Below are positions 1 through 5,353 of a stretch of DNA of 34,423 nucleotides, one piece after another. Below the pieces are notes generated by a model. It was not told the DNA's origin and searched no databases. It was given only the letters and a program-made list of their open reading frames with translations. Location of the stretch: NCBI GenBank assembly GCA_002441465.1, contig DJWE01000052.1, forward strand, positions 37,215-71,637. Direction: 5' to 3'. Source of the stretch: Propionibacteriaceae bacterium UBA6238. Lineage in GTDB: Bacteria; Actinomycetota; Actinomycetes; Propionibacteriales; Propionibacteriaceae. A program made the position numbers and the translations under genes. The stretch's first letter is position 1. Every line of letters starts with the position of its first letter.

Positions 1-339
1 GAGCAGGATGCCGTCGGTCATCACCAACACCTGGGTGTCCCGACTGCGCTGGCGAGAGAAGCGGACCTGAAAGCCCACCGTGTGGCCGAGCTCCTCACCG
101 AGTTCCTCAGCCATCCGAGCGGCCACGCTACGCGCCGCGATCCGGCGCGGCTGAGTATGGCCGATCCGCTGCCGTCCCGCCTGCAGGCAGATCTTCGGCA
201 ACTGGGTGGTCTTACCCGACCCCGTCTCGCCCGCGACCACCAGCACCTGGTGTGTGCGCAGCGCCTCCGCGATCTCTTCGACGTGGGCACTGATCGGCAG
301 TGCCTCGTCGAAGGCGATCACGGGCTGGTCAGCGGTCAT
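1..339 (-). CDS. hrpA: ATP-dependent RNA helicase, HrpA-like (5' part)
   Basis: The first 113 codons of a DEAH-box helicase are present; the gene runs off the left edge. Walker A motif GETGSGKTT lies near residues 38-46, followed by QPRRIAARSVAARMAEE (motif Ia region) and the start of the TDGILL motif. These are hallmarks of the HrpA/HrpB DEAH family, which unwinds RNA using ATP. The start ATG is at 339, with a TAGGCT -10-like box about 9 nt upstream, so the mRNA leader would be very short. HrpA rather than HrpB is favoured by the TDGILL wording, but the C-terminal part needed to decide is outside the window. Confidence 0.88.
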   Translation of the reverse strand, partial: MTADQPVIAFDEALPISAHVEEIAEALRTHQVLVVAGETGSGKTTQLPKICLQAGRQRIGHTQPRRIAARSVAARMAEELGEELGHTVGFQVRFSRQRSRDTQVLVMTDGILL

Positions 340-449
340 AGCCGGCCAAGCCTACGCCGAACCGGCGGCTCGCCGACGGAGCCCGACTCGCCCCGTCCGC
401 AGCGAGTGCCGGCGTCCATCACGCGCTCGATTGGCCAGAATCAGGACGA

Positions 450-475
450 GACAGCCCTCAGGACCCGTGGCTGTC
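450..475 (-). terminator. Weak terminator-like hairpin at the 3' end of the stress-protein operon
   Basis: GACAGCC (450-456) pairs with GGCTGTC (469-475) around a 12-nt loop that contains the stop codon of the universal stress protein. The following minus-strand sequence is only mildly U-rich, so termination is uncertain. The remaining sequence between here and the helicase start at 339 shows no gene. Confidence 0.35.
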
Positions 476-1357
476 CTTGGGTCGGATCACCCCGATCGGG
501 CACCGGGCATGGCTGAGCAACCCACGGACCAGGCCACCGATCGAGTAGGTCGGGAAGGATGCGTGCACCTCGACCACGAGCAGGTCCAACTCCTCACTGC
601 GTTCGGTCAGCACGTCCAGTGGGTTGCCGTAGGAGACCTCCAAGGCCACCTCGACCTCGGGGAAGTCCTCGGTGATCTCGGAAACCATGTCGCTCATCCG
701 CGCCTGCGTGACCTGTACGGCGGCCTGCTCCTGCTCGGGCGTCGGCCGGCCGCCGCTGAACCAGCGTCCCTGCGGCGCGCGACACACGCTGACCACGATC
801 ACCCGGCCGCCATGGGCGTCGCATTCGCTCAGAGCCCACTCCAGAGCCACCGCACCCCGCGCGGCGGTGTCGACGCCGACCCCGATCACGCCGGTGGGCT
901 GTTCGTGGACGACGTCGTTGGCCGAGACCACGATCACCGGGCAGCGGGAGGTACCCGCCACCCCCACCGCCGTGGAGCCGGCGAACAGCTTCTCCCCCGG
1001 CTCGGCGGAGCGCCGTCCGACGATCACCAGGGACGCCTGTTCGCTCAGCCTGGCCAGCGCCGCCGCCGGGTTGCCGAGGACGACCTCGGTGCGCACCCGA
1101 TGCCGGGACAGGCCCGCGTCCACGGCATCGTCGACGGCCTTGCCGAGCATCTCCGCCGCGCCGTCCTTGATCTCTTCGGGGTCGAAGACCACTCCCCAAG
1201 CGCTGTTCAGGACGGTGTCATCCACCGCGTGGACGAGCACCAGCTCCGCGTCCCGGCGCCCCGCCTCCTGGATTCCGCGAACCAAGGCCCTGGCAGAGTC
1301 GTCGGAACCGTCGAATCCGACCACGACCCGGGCCGGCCCGGCGTACGGCTTGAGCAT
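458..1357 (-). CDS. Universal stress protein, tandem UspA domains
   Basis: This 299-residue protein has two Usp domains. The first begins RVVVGFDGSDDSARAL and ends with GRRSAEPGEKLFAGST...CPVIVV (about residues 8-145), which approximates the ATP-binding G-x2-G-x9-G-S/T motif with Ser for the second Gly. The second domain (about 155-297) ends CPIGVIRP and has a more degenerate motif. Two-domain Usp proteins of this length are typical of actinobacteria and are often induced by hypoxia or stationary phase. The gene lies 1 nt downstream of the PPOx-fold gene and has its own GAGGAG ribosome-binding site, so the two form an operon. The specific ligand cannot be read from sequence. Confidence 0.9.
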   Translation of the reverse strand: MLKPYAGPARVVVGFDGSDDSARALVRGIQEAGRRDAELVLVHAVDDTVLNSAWGVVFDPEEIKDGAAEMLGKAVDDAVDAGLSRHRVRTEVVLGNPAAALARLSEQASLVIVGRRSAEPGEKLFAGSTAVGVAGTSRCPVIVVSANDVVHEQPTGVIGVGVDTAARGAVALEWALSECDAHGGRVIVVSVCRAPQGRWFSGGRPTPEQEQAAVQVTQARMSDMVSEITEDFPEVEVALEVSYGNPLDVLTERSEELDLLVVEVHASFPTYSIGGLVRGLLSHARCPIGVIRPKDSHGS

Positions 1358-1358
1358 C

Positions 1359-1760
1359 TCAACTCCTCGGGTGGTCGGCCGAGACGGCGCGGCCGGTGTA
1401 GGCGATCGGGGTGAGGACCACGGTGAGCGTCCGGGGGCCCGGAGCCCAGGGGGCGGGCACCACCGGACCGCGTGCGTCCCTCACCTCGGCGGCCTCTCCC
1501 CGTACCAGGACGCTCCACCCGGTTGCGGTCGGCACATCGATGTCGTCCACCTCGAAAACCACCCGAACTCCTCGGGCCAGCTCGCCGAGTGCAGAGGACG
1601 GGTCGACTCGGAAGTAGATCTGTTCGCCGGAGACGATATAGGTGACCGGGAGTGCCTGAAGTCCCTCTCCGGACAGCCAGCACACCCGGCCGACGCTGTG
1701 GCTGCGAACCAGGTGGCGGCATTCGTCCCCGGAGAGTCGGGTGAAATGGCCGCTTTCCAT
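1359..1760 (-). CDS. Pyridoxamine 5'-phosphate oxidase family (split-barrel flavin-binding) protein
   Basis: The protein reads MESGHFTRLSGDECRHLVRS, then VGRVCW, ALPVTYIVSGEQIYFRV and VVFEVDDID, the usual pattern of small PPOx-fold flavin or F420 proteins (about 133 residues). Such proteins bind FMN or F420, and many are of unknown substrate; this is not PdxH itself. A longer frame starts at 1769, but TAGCAT at 1768-1773 is a good -10 box lying 7 nt before the ATG at 1760. The 1760 start on a leaderless transcript is therefore preferred. It is the first gene of an operon with the universal stress protein, a pairing that suggests a redox or dormancy role (inference). Confidence 0.82.
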   Translation of the reverse strand: MESGHFTRLSGDECRHLVRSHSVGRVCWLSGEGLQALPVTYIVSGEQIYFRVDPSSALGELARGVRVVFEVDDIDVPTATGWSVLVRGEAAEVRDARGPVVPAPWAPGPRTLTVVLTPIAYTGRAVSADHPRS

Positions 1761-1767
1761 CGGGCGC

Positions 1768-1773
1768 ATGCTA
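1768..1773 (-). promoter_or_regulatory. -10 box of a leaderless promoter for the PPOx-fold gene
   Basis: TAGCAT on the minus strand lies 7 nt before ATG 1760, so the predicted transcript would begin at the start codon. It overlaps the alternative upstream ATG at 1769. No clear -35 box is seen. Confidence 0.5.
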
Positions 1774-1815
1774 GCGGCTTCGCGCGTCCATTGAGTGAGG
1801 AACCGCCGAACAGAT

Positions 1816-2751
1816 TCAGCGCAACCAAGTGGACGCCGCGACGATCACTGGAATGGAGGCGATCGTCGAGACGAAGATCGCGTCCCGCGCGAGCAGCGTC
1901 CGCACGTGGTAGCGGCTTGAGATCAGGTAGATGTTCTGGGCGGTCGGGAGCGCGGCGATCACGGTCACGGCCAGCAGATCGCTCAATCGCAGGTGAAACA
2001 CCCAACTTCCCAGCGCAAAGGCCAGCGCCGGGTGCAACAGCACCTTGATCGGCGCGATCATGGCAAGTTCGGCCACATGGGGTCCGCGTCCGGGCAACGG
2101 GTCGAGCCGCAGCGAGATGCCGAACGCGATCAGCATCGCCGGCACCGTCACCTGCCCCACCATCTCGATCGGTTGCCAGATGATGTCGGGGAGATCGACG
2201 TGCAGGAGGTTGAGCGCCAGCCCGGCGAGCGTGCCGACCGTGATGGGATTGCGCAGGGGCAGGCTGACGTAGCGGGCCCAACTGAGCCTGCGGCCGTCCT
2301 TGCGTACCGCGGCGAGATCGAGCAGGGCCAAGGCGGCCGGCTGCATGATCGCCGTCTGGAGCAGCAGGATCGGGGCCATCCAGGTCATGTCGCCGAGCAC
2401 GTAGGCCGCGATGGGGAGTCCGAGGTTGCCGGCGTTGGTGTAGACCGAGCAGAGCGTACCGACCACCCGTCCGGGGAGGTCGCCGCGACCCAGGAAGACC
2501 CGCGCCACCACCAGGTAGACCGCCGCGCTGCCCGCGATCGCCAATGCGGAGACGGCGAGGGTCGAGCTGAACAGATGACCCAAGTTGGCGCGCGCGACCA
2601 GGGTGAACAACAGGGCGGGCGAGGCGATCGTGAACGCGAGCCGGGACAGCATCCGGCGATGGCTCTCGTTCAGCACACGGAAGTGCGCCACCACCCAGCC
2701 GACCCCGATCACCGACCAGATGGTGAGGTATCCGCTCAGGGCCGCCTGCAC
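1816..2751 (-). CDS. AEC-family transporter (auxin efflux carrier fold)
   Basis: This is a 311-residue integral membrane protein with about ten hydrophobic spans. SVYTNAGNLGLPIAAYVLG near residues 102-120 is the signature of the first bundle of AEC carriers. A second bundle near the C-terminus ends in ALPTAQNIYLIS, the matching crossover helix. Family members export or import small carboxylates or other anions; the substrate is not predictable here. The start is GTG at 2751, 6 nt after a TAGGCT -10 box, implying a leaderless mRNA. It is divergent from the acyltransferase gene, with a large inverted repeat between them. Confidence 0.9.
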   Translation of the reverse strand: MQAALSGYLTIWSVIGVGWVVAHFRVLNESHRRMLSRLAFTIASPALLFTLVARANLGHLFSSTLAVSALAIAGSAAVYLVVARVFLGRGDLPGRVVGTLCSVYTNAGNLGLPIAAYVLGDMTWMAPILLLQTAIMQPAALALLDLAAVRKDGRRLSWARYVSLPLRNPITVGTLAGLALNLLHVDLPDIIWQPIEMVGQVTVPAMLIAFGISLRLDPLPGRGPHVAELAMIAPIKVLLHPALAFALGSWVFHLRLSDLLAVTVIAALPTAQNIYLISSRYHVRTLLARDAIFVSTIASIPVIVAASTWLR

Positions 2752-2757
2752 GGCATG

Positions 2758-2763
2758 AGCCTA
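2758..2763 (-). promoter_or_regulatory. -10 box of a leaderless promoter for the AEC transporter
   Basis: TAGGCT on the minus strand is separated by 6 nt from the GTG at 2751. The expected -35 position falls inside the left arm of the 2778-2831 inverted repeat. Confidence 0.5.
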
Positions 2764-2777
2764 GGCTCGCCCCTCTC

Positions 2778-2831
2778 CCGAGTTGTCAGAATCTCATTGA
2801 CCCCTAGCCGAATGAGATTCTGACAACTCGG
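2778..2831. repeat. 21-bp perfect inverted repeat between divergent promoters
   Basis: Positions 2778-2798 are the exact reverse complement of 2811-2831, with a 12-nt spacer. Each arm contains TTGTCAGAATCTCATT or its complement, which is AT-rich against the local GC-rich background. It lies between two divergent genes, so a terminator role is unlikely. The left arm covers the probable -35 region of the AEC gene and the right arm lies about 22 bp upstream of the acyltransferase -10 box. A shared operator is the simplest reading; a small mobile repeat is the alternative. Confidence 0.9.
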
Positions 2832-2853
2832 AGGGACGGCCCGGCCCAGTGCC

Positions 2854-2859
2854 TAGGAT
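2854..2859 (+). promoter_or_regulatory. -10 box of a leaderless promoter for the acyltransferase
   Basis: TAGGAT is separated by 6 nt (GTCCCG) from the GTG at 2866, so transcription would begin at the start codon. There is no Shine-Dalgarno sequence. Confidence 0.55.
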
Positions 2860-2865
2860 GTCCCG

Positions 2866-4113
2866 GTGCCCGAACGAAATCACCTGATCGACATCGCCCG
2901 GATCGGGTCCATGTTGATCGTGGTGGTGTTCCACACCCTGCTCTGGCAAGTGCTTCTGGTGGACGGACAGGTGCTCGTGCTGCCGTGGGCGCCCGGCCCG
3001 GTGTTCTGGGCGATCAGCTGGGTCGCGACCATCGTGCCGGTGTTCTTCGTGGCCGCCGGCTACGCCAACGCCGTGGTGGTGGACCGGTGGCGGCTCACCG
3101 CAGAGCCGTATGCGGCATTCCTCACCCGTCGGGGCAGCCGCCTCCTCGGACCGATGACCGTGTTCATGGTGATGTTCACCCTGGTGGGCACAGTGGCCGG
3201 GTGGGCCGGTCGGCTCGCCGAGGCCGTCCCCCTCAGCGCGCAGTTCGCGCAGCTGCTGTGGTTCGCCGTGGTCTATCAGCTACTCCTGGCCGGAGCGCCG
3301 TTGGCGGTGTGGTTGCACGACCGCTTCGGGGGCTGGGTGATGCTGCCGCTGCTGGCCGGCGCGATCGCGGTCGACGTGGCGGTCCGGACGACCGGAGACC
3401 TTCGCCTGCAGTGGCTCAACCTCGCCTTCGTCTGGCCGCTCGCCCACCAATGGGGCATCGCCTACCACCGGGGTTGGTTTCGCAGCTGGCCGACGCGACG
3501 ACTGGTCGCGGTCCTGCTGGCTAGCGTCACGCTGATCGCCGTCCTCGTGTTCGGGCTCGGCTATCCGCCTGCGGCTCCGGCCTGGGCCGACGTCCTGGTG
3601 GCCAACCTGCTGCCGCCCACCGTCGCAGTCCTCGTGCTGGGGCTCGCACAGACCTGCGTCCTAGGACTGATGGAACGAGCCGGAGTGGCTGCGCGGCTCA
3701 GCGAACGGGGCGCGGCGCAGGTCCGGCTCACCAACGCCTTGCTGCTGACCGTCTATCTGTGGCAGGTTCCCGCCATCGTGACCGCCGGCGGCCTCACCGT
3801 CGGGTTGTCGTTGCTGTTCCCGGTGCTGACGCCGCTGCTGATGAACCAACTCACGCTGATCGTGGTCGTGCTGCTGGTGCTGGCCCTCGCGGTCCCCGGC
3901 ATCGCCCGGCTCGACGCTCGCTGCATCCCCCGGCCCGGGCCGGGTCCGACGCCCAGAGGACTCGCCGAAGCCGGCTACGCGCTCTTCACGGCCGGCACCT
4001 GGGCGGTGTGGCAGTACGGGGCCGTGCTCCACCCCGCCGATCCCGCCGCCATCGCGGCGGTCGCGGTGTTCGCCCTCGGCGTGGCGACCCTACGTCGGGC
4101 AACCAGCGCCTGA
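2866..4113 (+). CDS. Acyltransferase-3 family membrane protein
   Basis: This 415-residue protein has about ten or eleven membrane spans. It opens with NHLIDIARIGSMLIVVVFH, matching the first helix of the acyltransferase-3 (OafA/OatA/YrhL) family with the conserved Arg and, ten residues later, His. Members move acetyl or other acyl groups onto sugars or peptidoglycan across the membrane. No extracellular SGNH domain is attached, so the acceptor is unknown. The start is GTG at 2866, chosen because the -10 box lies just 6 nt upstream. It is divergent from the AEC carrier and may be co-regulated through the inverted repeat. Confidence 0.85.
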   Translation: MPERNHLIDIARIGSMLIVVVFHTLLWQVLLVDGQVLVLPWAPGPVFWAISWVATIVPVFFVAAGYANAVVVDRWRLTAEPYAAFLTRRGSRLLGPMTVFMVMFTLVGTVAGWAGRLAEAVPLSAQFAQLLWFAVVYQLLLAGAPLAVWLHDRFGGWVMLPLLAGAIAVDVAVRTTGDLRLQWLNLAFVWPLAHQWGIAYHRGWFRSWPTRRLVAVLLASVTLIAVLVFGLGYPPAAPAWADVLVANLLPPTVAVLVLGLAQTCVLGLMERAGVAARLSERGAAQVRLTNALLLTVYLWQVPAIVTAGGLTVGLSLLFPVLTPLLMNQLTLIVVVLLVLALAVPGIARLDARCIPRPGPGPTPRGLAEAGYALFTAGTWAVWQYGAVLHPADPAAIAAVAVFALGVATLRRATSA

Positions 4114-4136
4114 GCGTCCGCGGACGGTGGGCTGGC

Positions 4137-4166
4137 TATGCTTGCCCCTCATCCGAACGCTGGAGG
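4137..4166 (+). promoter_or_regulatory. Promoter -10 and ribosome-binding site of the VTT-like gene
   Basis: TATGCT (4137-4142) is a good -10 box and GGAGG (4162-4166) lies 4 nt before ATG 4171. Together they fix the start at 4171 rather than at the upstream in-frame ATG at 4138, which falls inside the -10 box. Confidence 0.6.
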
Positions 4167-4170
4167 GCGC

Positions 4171-4680
4171 ATGGACCCGACTCAGTGGAACCTTCCGTTC
4201 CCGCTTGTCGTCGCCGCCCTGTTCGTGATCGTGATGCTGCGCGCCAACGGGACGTACTGGCTCGGTCGGCTCGGGTCGGTCGGCGCCCGCCGGACCCGGC
4301 TGGTGCGCCTGCTCAGCGCTCCCGGCTACGTGCGCGCGGCCGAGCGGATCGACCGCTACGGACCACCCGTGGTCGCCGCGTCCTTCCTGACCATCGGCTT
4401 CCAGACCCTGGTCAATCTCGCCGCCGGCGCGACCGGCATGAAGCTGCGGCATTACCTTCCCGCAGTGACGATCGGCGCAGTGGCCTGGGCCACGCTGTAC
4501 GCCACCCTCGGCACTGTCGGCGTCGATCTCTTCGGACGCCTCTGGAATCTCTCCCCTGCGCTGGCGGTCGGCGTCTTGCTCACCGCCGTTGCCCTGCTCG
4601 CCGGCTACCTGATCTGGCAGGCCCGGCAGCGGGCTCGGGCCACGGTCGAAACACAGGCGCCGGACAGCCGGGTCGCCTAG
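4171..4680 (+). CDS. DedA/VTT-like membrane protein
   Basis: The 169-residue protein has an N-terminal span (FPLVVAALFVIVMLRANGTYWLGR), a central RYGPPVVAASFLTIGFQTLVNLAAG segment, and MKLRHYLPAVTIGAVAWATLYATLG followed by a last span. The pattern of a re-entrant helix followed by G-a-W-a-t-l-y is that of the SNARE-associated/VTT (DedA) family, now linked to lipid-carrier flipping. Against that, it is shorter than many DedA proteins (about 200 residues) and the usual F/Y-R-F-x-P motif is altered to AASFLTIGF. The start at 4171 is supported by a Shine-Dalgarno sequence and a -10 box. Confidence 0.7.
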   Translation: MDPTQWNLPFPLVVAALFVIVMLRANGTYWLGRLGSVGARRTRLVRLLSAPGYVRAAERIDRYGPPVVAASFLTIGFQTLVNLAAGATGMKLRHYLPAVTIGAVAWATLYATLGTVGVDLFGRLWNLSPALAVGVLLTAVALLAGYLIWQARQRARATVETQAPDSRVA

Positions 4681-4683
4681 AGT
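4678..4683 (+). promoter_or_regulatory. -10 box overlapping a stop codon; leaderless promoter of the 67-residue gene
   Basis: TAGAGT includes the TAG stop of the upstream gene and lies 6 nt before ATG 4690. This spacing matches the other leaderless starts in the window. No Shine-Dalgarno sequence precedes the ATG. Confidence 0.45.
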
Positions 4684-4689
4684 GCCGCC

Positions 4690-4893
4690 ATGGCCGAGAT
4701 CCGCAAGTTCGACCCCGCCGCGGGCAATGCGATCGCACAGGCGCTGAAGGCTGCGATGGGGGAACCGGTCCGGCCCAACCAGCCCGGCGCACGATCCACC
4801 TCACCCGCACAACAGCCCGAACCGTCGGCGAACACCTCGTGGGTGTCGCTGCAGGTGACCAGGCAGGAAGTCGAAGCGCCCGAGGAGGACTGA
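4690..4893 (+). CDS. Small protein of unknown function
   Basis: The 67-residue product starts MAEIRKFDPAAGNAIAQALKAAMGEP, probably an amphipathic helix, then becomes Pro/Ser/Ala-rich and ends with an acidic tail (EVEAPEED). No known motif is recognised. It is flanked closely by genes on the same strand and ends 4 nt before the DUF1905 start, consistent with a two-gene operon. Its -10 box overlaps the preceding stop codon. Confidence 0.6.
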   Translation: MAEIRKFDPAAGNAIAQALKAAMGEPVRPNQPGARSTSPAQQPEPSANTSWVSLQVTRQEVEAPEED

Positions 4894-4897
4894 CCTC

Positions 4898-5191
4898 GTG
4901 GACGACCTGGCGTTCAGCGCCCCGCTGTGGTGCGAGTCGGGCGGCACCTGGCGCTTCGTCACCGTGCCCGACGATCTCTCCGACGTGATCCGGTTCGAGT
5001 CCGGCCCACCGTCCGGCTTCGGCGCTGTCCCGGTCGAAGTGACCGTCGGCGGCACCACCTGGCGGACGTCGCTGTTCCCCTCCGCCGGACGCGGTGCCTA
5101 CGTGCTGCCTGTGAAAGCCGCCGTGCGGCGCGCGGAGGGGTTGGACGACGGCGAGCCCGTCCAGGTCAGCGTCCGGTTGATCGAACGCTGA
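4898..5191 (+). CDS. DUF1905 domain protein
   Basis: The 97-residue protein contains WRFVTVPDDLSDVI, then GFGAVPVEVTVGGTTWRTSLFP and AYVLPVKAAVRRAEGLDDGEPVQVSVRL, the full beta-barrel-like DUF1905 pattern. The family is widespread in actinobacteria and often lies next to or fused with YdeI/OmpD-associated domains; its biochemical role is unknown. The start is GTG at 4898, 4 nt after the preceding gene. Two hairpins follow it. Confidence 0.85.
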   Translation: MDDLAFSAPLWCESGGTWRFVTVPDDLSDVIRFESGPPSGFGAVPVEVTVGGTTWRTSLFPSAGRGAYVLPVKAAVRRAEGLDDGEPVQVSVRLIER

Positions 5192-5205
5192 GATCTGGGC
5201 ACGAG

Positions 5206-5230
5206 CCAACCCGACTCCTGACGGGGTTGG
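5206..5230 (+). terminator. Hairpin downstream of the DUF1905 gene
   Basis: CCAACCCG (5206-5213) pairs with CGGGGTTGG (5222-5230) with one bulged base, 15 nt after the DUF1905 stop. It is followed by TT and a C run rather than a long U tract. Confidence 0.45.
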
Positions 5231-5289
5231 TTCCCCACGGCCTGCGCAACGAACGGACGCCGCGGTACTGAGCGGCCGGTCCGGCGATG

Positions 5290-5331
5290 GCGGACGGGCC
5301 CCACCCCACTGCTGGGATAGGGCCCGTCCGC
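5290..5331. terminator. Strong hairpin between convergent DUF1905 and nrdJ genes
   Basis: GCGGACGGGCCC (5290-5301) is the perfect complement of GGGCCCGTCCGC (5320-5331) around an 18-nt loop. It stands between convergent genes and can serve both directions. There is no U tract, as is common for high-GC actinobacterial terminators. Confidence 0.65.
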
Positions 5332-5353
5332 GTCAGGGGCGTGCGTGTCCGAA

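Noticed and set aside
206..1414. A 402-residue plus-strand frame
   Set aside because: Antisense to the helicase and universal stress protein; no domain is recognisable.
2778..2831. Transcription terminator
   Set aside because: It lies between divergent starts and has no gene ending towards it.
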